This document shows positions 42,481-54,400 of a stretch of DNA of 64,000 bases, piece after piece (the first letter of the stretch is position 1; the number at the start of each line of letters is the position of its first letter). The notes beneath the pieces were generated by a model. That model ran no database searches. It saw only the letters and a list, made by a program, of their open reading frames with translations, and was not told the origin of the DNA. A program made the translations under genes and the position numbers. This DNA is from Euleptes europaea (lineage: Eukaryota > Chordata > Lepidosauria > Squamata > Sphaerodactylidae): positions 78,987,326 to 79,051,325 of the forward strand of contig NC_079322.1 of assembly GCF_029931775.1 (NCBI RefSeq), in the 5' to 3' direction.

Positions 42481-45400
42481 ATGCAGGGTGGGCCAAACAG
42501 CAGCCCCCCTCCCCCAAGCCGCATTGGGCATCCTCTGGGGAGGGAGGGAGGGAGGGAGGGAGCCCTTGACCGCTGCTGCTGCTCCTGCCCAGGAGGTGGC
42601 TGCCGGAGCAGGACCATGGCCAGTACCTGCAGGCAGCCCTGCCGGTTGCATCTCCCCCACCACCACCACCCCCCCAGTGATGAGGATGCCCGGCTGCATC
42701 TGTCAGCATCCATCCATGGCCGGGGGAGCTGCGACTGCGGCTGGGATTTCGCCCCCTTCAATACAGGCGCGCGAGAGAGAGAAGCTTGGAAAGGGGTGGG
42801 GGTGGGGATTCTCATTTAATTTAGGGACCTCCAGGATAAGGCCCAGGTGTTTTGGGGGGAAAGGCCTGAGGGGGAGGGGAGAAGAAACAGCAGTTGTCCC
42901 GGCTTTTGTAAAGCACCGCAAAGTGGCCTCCCCTCTCCAGCTTGAACCTTCCAGTCGTGCCAGTTTAAGCAGGGGTTTTTCACGGCGGGCGGCCGCTCCC
43001 TGGCACTCAACTCTTACACGCACACCCACACCCACTTTGGTGGAGGAACCTGGGAAAGTTGTGCTGGTTTGTGCTGACCATGTAGAGGTGGCCCTTAGTT
43101 CGCAGGTTCCTGTCCCCCAGGTAGAAGGATCAGGTAGCAGGTGATGAGAAAGATCTTTCTCGGCCTGTGACCCTGGAGAGCCACTGCCAGTTTGAGTAGA
43201 CAACACTGACCTTGATGGACTGATGGTCTGATTCAGTAGAAGGCAGCTTCATGTGTGTGTGCGTGTGTCTGGAGTCTGTGGCTCAGCTGAAGAGCTTCTG
43301 CTTTGTATGCAGAAGGTCCCAAGTTCAATCCTTGTCATCTCTAGTTAAAAAGACCAGGTAGGAGGTGATGGGAAGGACCTCTGCCTGAGACCCTGGAGAG
43401 CCGCTGCCAGACTGAGCAGACAATACCAACCTTGATGGACCAATGGTCCGATTCAGTATAAGGCCACGTCTTATGTATGCTAGGGCTGGTGCTGTTCAAG
43501 CAGCAGGTTTCAATAGACTTGACCATCCAATGCCATCTCTTCCTCCAAAGTTTGAAGGCTTATTTTTAAGTTCTTTTTTAGGAAAAACAACAACCCTTCT
43601 CTGTCACGTACTCAGAGCATTGGTGAAAACTTTGTGTCTGTATTATAAATGATGCTTTTGACACCACAGCAGGAAAATGTTACTGTTTCTGTGTTCTGCT
43701 CTGGCGCCTGCAACCCTTGTTTTCCAGTTTTACTGTATGAAATGACATTTGACTGTCCAGGTCTTTGGACCTCAGAGGGGTAGCCCGTTGAAGCTATTAC
43801 AGCAAAGGGTCTTGTGGCATCGTAAAGTTCAACAAATTTATTGCAGCATCAGCTTTTGTGGACTAGATCCCCCCTGAGCCGCGGCATGAAATGAGTTGGC
43901 CCGTGTCACATATGAATGGCCAGGGGAAAGTAATTGTCAAGCGTGGGCTCAAAAGGCAATAATGACATGTAAGAAGTCCAGTCTGTGATGCTTCTTCACC
44001 AAGTTCAGCGGTATACAAAGTCAGTAAAGACCTTTGAAGATGTTTGTAAAAATGGAACTTGGCTGGGGTTGACTGTCCTTCATGCCTTTAATTTCAGTAA
44101 AAAGTGCAGTGAGCTATTATTATTTTTTTAAAAAAACATCATGTCCTATTTACTGTCACCCTTGTAGCTTTTCCATAAAATACACAAAGCAAATTACAAA
44201 GATCTCATATAAAAGGAAGCAATTAAAATTGACGCTAAAAGCAACAAATCAATAAAGGTGTCTGACCAAATGCGGCTTGACTCACAAAAGCTTCCACCCT
44301 GGAAAAATTGTGTTAGTCTTTAAGGTGCTACTGGACTGGAATTTAAATTAGTAAGAGCAGTGTTTGAGAACTACAAGAAGAGGGGAGGCCTTCCAAATCC
44401 AGTTCTGTTCTGTATCTTTCCTCCAAAGCATTAAAACCCAAACTTTGTGTCTGCTGGAAAGTTTTTGCCTCTGGCTTGGGCAGTCAGCTGTGGGTGCTAA
44501 ATGGGATCACCTTGGATCATTAAATGCTGGAGCCAAGCACTGTTGACTACAGGGACTTTGGCCTGATCCAACCAGGTGATTCATACGTGTCATCTGTTCT
44601 CACGATCTTGCTTGTTTTAAATGTTCAGGACTTCTCTTATGATTCACTCCTATCTTTGGAGGTACCTGTGACCTAACCCACCATATTCCTGCCAACGTTT
44701 TTGGTGTGAAGGAGTTATGGGTTCCGGTCAATAACCCACAAGCCAAACCCCCTCCAAGTACCAAGTACACGCAGGGCCCATTCATACAAAACGTTTCCAC
44801 GTACATCCAGGAATCAGAAGGTGCTCCTACTAGAAGACGGCTGCAGAACATACACCTGGATATTCCTCATTCAGTATGGCGTTTGCTCTTGAGTGGCCAT
44901 CATTAAATGTAAATTGGGTTTGGGTACCACCGGAGGAGAATATTGAACATTGGAATACTGAAAGCCCTTGCAACAACCCTGTAAGGTTTGTGGAGTTTTG
45001 CTCTTCCCTTGTTGCAGAAGGCTGAGAAGTGTTGGCTTGCCTAATGAGATAGGGGCTGGGGTGTGGCTCAAATTGGGCACTCCAGTGGCAGCCCATGGCT
45101 CGCGTTCTCTTCCACTATGCCACTGTTGCTGACATCCAGAGGAAGTTTCAAGCATTCCAGGAGTGAATGTAACTTGGCAGCCCCAAGCAGCTAAGAAGCA
45201 AACCAGGAAGTGAAAGAGTCAGTGGTTGGTTTCTTGAGTGTGCTGGGGGGAAGCGCGTTCACACGTTCACTGTCTGTCCTTGCCCACAGGCACCAGAACT
45301 GGACACGGAGTCTCGGCGGCCGTTGCCACCGCAGCTGTTCACCGACCCTGACCGAACTTTTGAAAGAGAAACGCAGACCGCTGAGATTTCTCTGACCTTA

Positions 45401-48400
45401 GTAGCATCATTCCAAGCGATGGAGAAGAAAGTGGATTCTCACGCCACGCGGCTGCTGGACTTGGAGGGCAGGACGGGGACGGCCGAGAAGAAGATCATAG
45501 ACTGCGAAAAAACAGCGGTCGAAATTGGGAACCAACTGGAGAGCAAGTGGGCCGCCCTGGGGACCTTGATCCAGGAGTACGGGCTGCTGCAGAGGAGGCT
45601 GGAGAACATGGAGAACCTCCTCAAGAACCGGAACTTCTGGATCCTGAGGCTGCCCCCGGGCTCCAAGGGGGAAACCCCCAAGGTACGTGCTCCTGGTTAG
45701 TTCTGCAGAAGAGGAGCAGATGTTCCTTCTAGCATCGTGAGCTGAGCACGCAGCCGTCATTGCCGTTGTCCTCTTAGGGAGCAGCGTCGGCAGGGTGATT
45801 TTTTAAATAACGCTTGAGAAGCGGGTTGGAGTGTAAGGCCTGGTTTTGCTATAAATTTGAATGATAAATTTGAGGGGGGTTAGCCGTGTATTCTTTGGGT
45901 GAGGATTGCAGCTTTCTTAGAACTGTTGGATTTTTGGATTAAATGAGATTTGAATCTGTCCGTTCATGAAGCTGTGGATCCACAAGTTTATCAGATCAAG
46001 TCCTATAGGTTTCATTCCTCTGGGGAAAACACAACTGGTGACCCATTGGCTGGCAGCGGAACTTGGCTGTGAGGGAGCTGGGCTCATATCCCAGGTCAGC
46101 CACAAACTCCCTCTTTGAGCTTGGGAAAACTGCTAGTGCTAGGTAGGGTTGCCAGCTCTGGGTGGGGAATTACCTGGAGATTTGGGGGATGGAGCCTGGG
46201 GAGGGCGGAGTTTGGGGAGGGGAGAGACCTCAGCAGGGTATGATGCCATAGAGTGCACCCTCCAAAGCAGGCAGTTTTTCCAGGGGCGCTGAACTTTGTC
46301 ATCTGGAGATCAATTGTAATAGTGGGAGGTCTCCAGGTGCCACCTGGTGGTTGGCAACCCTAGTTCTCAGCCTTAGCACAGTCATGACCTACATTATTTA
46401 CTTAACACATTTGTATCCTGCATTTTCAGACATCTGCTGTAGGTGGCTAACAGGAAGACGAAAGAAATGAAACAATAAATAACATAAATTTAAAACAATG
46501 ACAACAATTAAATAAAGCTAATTCCCCCTCCCCACCCCCCGTGGGCAGCAAAACAATCCTTTAATAATCCTTTTTAAAACCAGCAGTCAGTACATACCAG
46601 CAGTGTAAAACAGTCCTGGACCGAGAAGTAGTCCATAAGAACACTGAGATCAGTAAAATGAGAAATGAAGGGTGAAAATCTCAGGTGAATAGACATGTTT
46701 CCGGCCAGGGACCTAAACACTAAGAGAGTAGGTGCAAGACAAGCATTAAGGGGGAGGGCATTTCATAGATGGGGGGCCACTCAGTACTAAGGAGGCCTCA
46801 TCTCTGGATTAAATGAAGAGGGTAATGAGAGAACTTAATAAGGAAGAGGTTTAATTTGCCAAAATATTTCTATCGCCTGATAATGCCAAAACTCAGAAGA
46901 GCTTTTAGTTTGGCAAGAATGAATGCTGTTCCTTCGGCGGTATTGGAGAGCAGATATTTAAAAAGTGTCATACCCAAATAGAACATGTAAATGCTCACAT
47001 AGAACATATGATCATGGAATGTTCTATATTTAATTAGCAGAGGGCCAGTTTAATTACTCCTTTATTTAAAAATATGGAAATGCCCAACAAGACATCTGGT
47101 GGTACAGGGGTGCAGGTGACGTGGCGACTATCAGATACAAATGATTCTGTTACTCTGTCTGTGGCAAAATTTATAGGGGCAATAATTATATACCGAAAGA
47201 ATAACTCTAAGGCTATACCTGTATGAGCAGAGATAGACAGACAGATAGACAGACAGATTCTGCAAAGGGGCCAGTGTGAGCGGGTGTCTAAGAGGGGCAA
47301 AGAGAGTTATGTGTGTGCCGTTCTCGTTGCTCCAGGTGCCGGTGACTTTTGACGATGTGTCCGTCTATTTCAATGAGAAGGAGTGGGAAAAACTGGAGGA
47401 GTGGCAGAAGGAGCTCTACAAGAACTTGATGAAGGGGAACCATGAATCACTAATCTCTCTGGGTAACGTCATGTGCACTGCTTGCCAGCGGCTGCCAGCT
47501 GGCTTGGCCAGGGAGCCTTCCTGGCCCTTTGGGTTTAGGGTGGGCTGAATTTTGAGCAGGCAGCCTCCCTCCCAACAGCTTGCCTCAATTGCCTGGGCCC
47601 AGATCATCGCACTCTGCCCCTGCCTCGCATCCTTGGCACAGTCTGTTTGTGGGGTCCTTGCTTAACCTGTGTGAAGCAGTCATGTCCTCTCTCACCCGTC
47701 CCAGTATTCTGGACCAGTTTCCGTGCAGTTGATTGCTGCTCGAGACCCCTGGTGTCCCCCTGCCCTGGTCTATGCCTGATCTCTGCAACTCTACTGATAA
47801 GCAATTTAAGCTGCAGCAGGCTGAAGGGGTCTTGGTTGCCTTGATAAAAACTGTGAGCACTTCGTAACGTGTGGTGACTTCCTTAAGGAGGAAACGAGAG
47901 GTGCCTCATAATCAGTGCCACAAACTAGCCCAAGTTTGTCAGAGCTCAAAACATAAGCACGATAAGTACTTGGAAGGGACACCACCAAGGAATACCAGGG
48001 TCGCTATGCAGAGGCAGGCAATGGCAAACCACCTCTGTTCATCTCTTGACCTGGATGGCCCAGGCTATCCAATCTCATCAGATCTTGGAAGTTAAGCCAG
48101 GTCGGTCCTGGTTAGGACTTGAACGGGAGACAACTGAGGAAGCCCAGGGTTGCTACACAGAGGCAAGGCAATGGCAAACCACCTCTGAACGCCTCTTCCC
48201 TTGAAAACTCCCATGAGGCGGAACTTTATGGGGTGACCATGAGTCGGCTGCAAATTATTTATTTATTTATTTACACAATTTGTATCCCGCCTTTCTGCCC
48301 TTACCAGGGCCAGCAAGGCAGTAAACGGTTTAAAACATGCATGATAAAATCACATTATAAAATCAACCTGCCTCCCAAACACGCATCATTATGACAACAT

Positions 48401-51400
48401 AAAAACAGAGTTAAAATATTGTCAAAGGCTTTCACGGTCAGAGTTCATTGGTTCTTGTAGGTTATCCGGGCTGTGTAACCGTGGTCTTGGTATTTTCTTT
48501 CCTGACGTTTCGCCAGCAGCTGTGGCAGGCATCTTCAGAGGAGTAACACTGAAGGCCAGTGTCTCTCAGTGTCAAGTGTGTAGGAAGAGTAATACCAAGG
48601 AAAGAAAATACCAAGACCATGATTACACAGCCTGGATAACCTACAAGAACCAGAGTTAAAATACATACAAAACAGAGTCAAAACATAAAAACATTAGTTA
48701 GGAAGGAGGGATCACTGAGGGACTGCCGAGTGGAAAAAGGAAGCCTTCACCCGCTGGCAGAAGACAGCAGAACAAGGGGACTTGACAGCGCTCAATTATT
48801 GTTATTATTTCTTTCTTTTATGGAAGCGGATGTGATCATTGATGGGAATTTTTTTGATGGACACTGCTTATAGTGGCCATACTGAGGCTTGGGGAAGGGC
48901 CATGGCTCAGTAGCAGAGCATCCCCTTTTACATGTAGAAGGTCCCAGGTTCAATTCCTGGCATCAGGTAGTAGGTGATAAGATGCCTACGGCTATCTTTC
49001 CCACTCTCTGGAGCGCAGGAAGTGTGCAGGGGAAGGGGCAGGTACATTATTTCCTGCAACACTTTTGTGCTACTCCCTGTTAGCCATGAGAAGCAGCAGA
49101 AGTGGATCTGGACTATGGAGATTAGCAGGGCTAGCATGTCTGGCTTGCAAAACGTAACCCCATGCCAGGGTGCCTCAGTCTGGCCTACCTCACAAGGTTG
49201 TTGTTGTGAGAAAATTTGAGAAGGAGAGACCGGTGTTCTAAGCCGCTTTGAGTCCCAACTGGGGGAGAAAAGTGGGGTATAAATAAATAAATGCAAAATG
49301 CAGGCATGGCCAGAGACTGACACAAGTAACAGGTACTCGCGGAATGTTAAACCCCTGGAACATCCCATCTTTAAAATGTAAAGGAAGTGACAGAAAAATG
49401 CTTTGGATTCAACATGTTGTGTTTCTTTTATATATGAAACTAACAATAACAAAAGGGGTATTTTTGAAATATATCCAAGTAACCCTTTCATTCCTCCCCC
49501 AGGTCTTTTTCTTCCTTACTTTGTTTTGTTGAGCCCAACCAGCTTTGCTTCCCAATGGAAGCGCAGGACCCCCCAGTTCGGAGCCAGGATGACCTTGGCC
49601 TCCGTCCTTCCCTTCCGGTTGGGTGCTTCTTGCTGGAATGGCAGGCTGCGTGTTTTGCAGACGGCCTGCTAAAGGGGAACATCCTCTCCTCTGTCTCATT
49701 CTTTGCCTCCCTGCCTAGCACAGTTCAGGGTTTTTTTTCCTTTTGTGTGGGGCCGCTGGTTGCCTTTGCTCTTGGGGACAGCCGATTCAGGATCCATTTT
49801 TCAGGCTGCCCTCCCAGAGGCTGTGTTAGGGCAACAGACCAAGAGGGCACTAATGCCCCTCAGGGACTGGGCTGTTTGCTTGTCATCAGCAGCTCAGAAG
49901 ATGACCGGCACCCCTTCTTGGGCCTGTGCTGGTGCCCTGCCACTGGGGGGGGAGGGAGGTATCTCACTTGGGGCAACCAAACACTGTGGACTGGCCCTGG
50001 GCTTCTTGTGTCCAGCCGCCATTTCCTGCAGAGGTTCAGGGTGGGTTGAACGCAACCTACTGCAAGCTCTCATGTGCAAATGCATCTGCACTGGGTTGGA
50101 CTCATGGGGAGGGGGGCAGTGGTTTTTTGTCCAGTGATTCTGAACCTGTGGCACTCCTCTTCTTTTCCTCTGACAGACTATGCAATTTCTAAGCCAGGCG
50201 TCTTATCCCAGGCGGAGCCCGGTGCCGACTCGTGTCTCGGGGATGAGCAGGACTCGGAAGAACACGGGAGCCTTCCTGATCCCACGGCAGGTGGGTGGTG
50301 TTGGCGGGGATGCTGGTTGCTGCAAGGGTCATGTTGCAGACTCACACTCCAAGGGGGGGGGGGGCTGGGAGGGAGTATATCTTATATGAAACGATGTGAC
50401 TCTGGATATACCGTTCCTGTTTTCATAAGATTTTTCGGATTATGCATATATTGGGATCCTGAAGAGTAGATGACCGCGTGGGACCGTTAAGAAAAACCTT
50501 TGTTGTTCTTACAGAGACTCAAATTTGACTTATTGATGCCCTTATTATCACATGGACAGTACTTACCGGTTGATTATTTCTGATTGTAATATTTATGTAT
50601 ACGTTTGTTGTGACACTTTTAACAAGTAGACTTTAATAAGAAACACACAGTATATTATTGTCGAAGGCTTTCACGGTCAGAGTTCATTGGTTCTTGTAGG
50701 TTATCTGGGCTGTGAGACCGTGGTCTTGGTATTTTCTTTCCTGACGTTTCGCCAGCAGCTGTGGCAGGCATCTTCAGAGGAGTAACACTGAAGGACAGTG
50801 TCTCTCAGTGTCAAGTGTGTAGGAAGAGTAATATATAGTCAGACTATTACTCTTTCTGACTATATATTACTCTTCCTACACACTTGACACTGAGAGACAC
50901 TGTCCTTCAGTGTTACTCCTCTGAAGATGCCTGCCACAGCTGCTGACGAAACATCAGGAAAGAAAATACCAAGCCCACGGTCTCACACCCCGGATAACCT
51001 ACAAGAACCCACACAGTATATTGCTTATGAGTAAGCTGGTTTATGGCCATCTATGCTTTATTTTGAGTAATTTCAGAGGGTAGGCATGTCGGTCTGCAGT
51101 AAAACAGCTACATACGTGTCCAGTAGCCCCTTGGGCTCGTCTCTGTTTATCTCGGTGGGGGCCTTGCCTTTCTTGTGTCTCAGATATTCTTGGCTTTCCT
51201 GTGGCAGCAGAGAAGCTTGGACTTGACGCCAGCTGAAGGCTGCCAGTCAGGAGCAGGATGCCTGGCACAGTCAAGTGCCGCACCCTCACACTGTCCTGCC
51301 GGTGCTCCAGCTGGCACACGAATGGGGAGCCCCTGAGAATGCAGGGAAAGGCTGGACATCTGCCCCAGGTCTGCACTGGGGCGGCCAAAAACACCCGCTG

Positions 51401-54400
51401 TATAGACTTTCTCTTGCAACAATTACAAACCCCCTCTCTTTTTGTAGCTGGCATAAGGGTGGTGATCAAAACGGAGGAGCCCCATTCCGACGATTGCCCG
51501 GAAGATCTGGAGCAGCACCAGATGTCGGGGAGCTCAGAGGGGGATTTCCAGGGCCTGGACCAAGATGCCCCCTGTGAGAGTCCGTACAGCGCGACGACTC
51601 CTCCTGGAAACTTCACAGGGAACAGCCTGGAGGAAGTGAACGAGTACGTGGATTATGGGGAGATTAAGCGAGTCACTGTGCAACATGGAAGCTGCACTGG
51701 TAAGTCATTGTTGAACAACGGAGGAGCTTTTCTTCTCTCTCTCTCTCCCTTCTAGGCCATCTCAGTCCTCTTTGTGTGTGTGTGAAGGGCCGTCAAGTCG
51801 CTTCCGACTCATGGCGACCCTATGAATCAACGTCCTTCAAAATGTCCTGTCTTTGACAGCCTTGCTCAGGTCTTGCAAATTGAGTGCTGTGGCTTCCTTT
51901 ATTGAGTCAATCCATCTCTTGTTGGGTCTTCCTCTTTTCCTGCTGCCCTCAACTTTTCCTATCATGATTGTCTTCTCCGATGACTCTTGTCTTTTCATAA
52001 TGTGACCAAAATACGATAGCCTCAGTTTAGTCATTTTAGCTTCTAGGGTCAGGTCAGTCCTCTGGCTCTGGGCAAAAAAAACTATCCCTCGTTGCTCTTC
52101 CTCAAGACTTCCCTGTGAGGCCTGTCTGGATCAGAAGGCAAACAGAGAACTGAGACTGAGAGAGTGTGTGCCCCTGGCCCCTCAGGATATCCATGGATGG
52201 GTGTTGTCTGTATGTATCCCAGTCCCGTGTCTCCCCCCCACACACATCATCATCATCAACATATCTAGTTCTCAACATGGCCATAGATGTGGATCTTTAA
52301 ATCCAGAGCCTGGAGCCATGAAGAGACAAGACAGATCTCTCTACAAACCTGAGGATAAAACCCAGGTTTGCAGAAAAATCTGAAATCTTAAAACAACAAC
52401 CAAGGGAGGGTAACAATAATAAAAGTGCCTGTAGTTTTAAGAAATGAATACCCTCTGAGATCTTAGTGACTCTTCTGGGGGGTTGCTAAGCAACAATACT
52501 GTCAGCCTTCCAGTCTTGGTTTCTGTCTGTAAAAGGGAGTGGGCAGCCTTTCCAAGGCTGATTTGGCCCCCTAGTCAAGCCCTTCTTCCCTCCCCACAGC
52601 CCTGGAGGGAGGACTCATTGAGGCCAGGCCCAGCAGCAACCACTGGGCAACTTGCTTAGAGTCACCGTAGGCAGGTTTACCGGCACCCTTGGATAGCAAG
52701 ATAAACTTTATAACACTGAAAACAATGAACTATTTAACAATGTATTAGCTTTAAACACGGAATTGCAGTCAAGGCAATAAAAATAGCCCAATGTTGATTT
52801 CAGCCCTGAAAAATACCTCCTTTGTCTCCATTTGATGCTGCCCCATCAGCTGGACCGCCTGTAAAAACTTGCTGTCTGTATCCCCCTTCGGAGGTGAGGC
52901 GGGTGGTGCCAGAGATAGGCCTTTCCTGAGGAGGAGCCTCCACTCGAGGACTCCCCCCCCCCCACTGGTTGTTTGTTTCCTATTCAGCACTGAGTGAAAA
53001 AGTTCTTTGCCTGAATGTGGTTGCGGACGTGACCTTTGTTCTCAGTCTGCTCCATTGATTAGTTTTCACTGATGCCTTCTGTTCTGTGGTCCACTGGATT
53101 TTTAATGGATTCTATAGATTTTATTGAGTTACAGTTAATTTAGTATTTTTATGTTAATTATTGTTTAATGATTGCTGACTACTTATGGAAAATTTTAAAT
53201 GATGATTTTAATAGCATTTTTTGAATGGTGCCATAGAAGGCGGGGGCTGGGAGTTTTCTGTGCAGTGTGCATATTTCAGATAAGCGCCCAACTAATGTTA
53301 AGAGGCAGCTCTTTACAAAAAAAAAAAAAACTTGGCAGTATATTGCTAAGTCCCTGACCTGGATATCCCAGGCTAGCCCAATGTTGTCAGATTTTGGAAT
53401 CTAAGCATGGTTGGCAGAGCTTGGTACTTGGATGGGAGAGCGCCAAGGAGGTCCAGAGTCGCCACAGAGGCAGGCAATGGCAAACCACCTCTGAACATTT
53501 CTTGCCTTGAAAATCCTAAAGGGTCATCATAAGACCCGATGGCCCTTTATGGACACACACATGTATTACTAAGAGACTCGGCTGCCAATTTGACGTGTGG
53601 CAAAACCTCCTTGAAAAATAATTTTGCAGTACGGGATGGAGGGCAGGATTCATGTGGGTTTCTCTCCAATCCAGGCCCTTGCAATGTACACGTCCAGTCT
53701 TGCCTCTTGGATTGAAAATGTACAGACAAAGTAAAAGAGGATTGCATTAATTTCTGTATCTGTGACAGTGTTCAGGTCTCTTGACCAAGTGATACATATC
53801 AATCCCCTGATTTTTCATTTTGTTTTTTCTCCCTAAGAAGCTGGAATTGTGATCAAAATGGAAGAAGAGGAGGAGGAGGAGGAGGAGGAGGAGGAGGAAG
53901 AAGATCCCGTCAACTTAGAGCCCCGCGGGCTGTTCTCTTCGAGAGCTGAGCCCCCATGCTCGCTGAATTGCAACGCAGAAGCGATGCGGGAAGACCAGCG
54001 AGTCGCAAAGAAGCCCCCCAGAGCGACGGTGGGGATATGCGCCCCGCTGTGCGAGAGGGACAGTAGTGTAGAGGCAAGGCCAGTGACCCTCCAGCAGAGG
54101 AACCGGACACGAGAGAGGCCGTACATCTGTCCGGAGTGCGGCAAGAGCTTCATGCTGCGCATCAATTACATCATCCACCAGCGGAACCACCTCAAGGAAG
54201 GCCCCTACGAGTGCCACGCATGTGACCTCAGCTTTCGCATCAAGCAGCAGTTCATTCTGCACCAGCGACTGCACACGGCGCGGCGGGTGGCTCCTCCTCC
54301 CCGCCGCGGAGGGGCCTTCCCCGACAAGCGCAGCCTCAAGCCGCAGCCTAGGCCCCCTCCTCCCCCTGGGAAGCCCTACAAATGCAGCGAGTGCGAAAGC

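Noticed and set aside
41308-43144. Very long open frames (up to 500 codons) in the gene C CpG island
   Set aside because: They are made of Gly, Pro, Ala and Arg runs from GC-rich DNA, overlap in several frames and both strands, and show no domain. The real exon there is 24 bp.
52600-52670. Extra gene C exon between exons 5 and 6
   Set aside because: The acceptor-like CCCCACAG leads in phase 1 to a stop with no donor before it.
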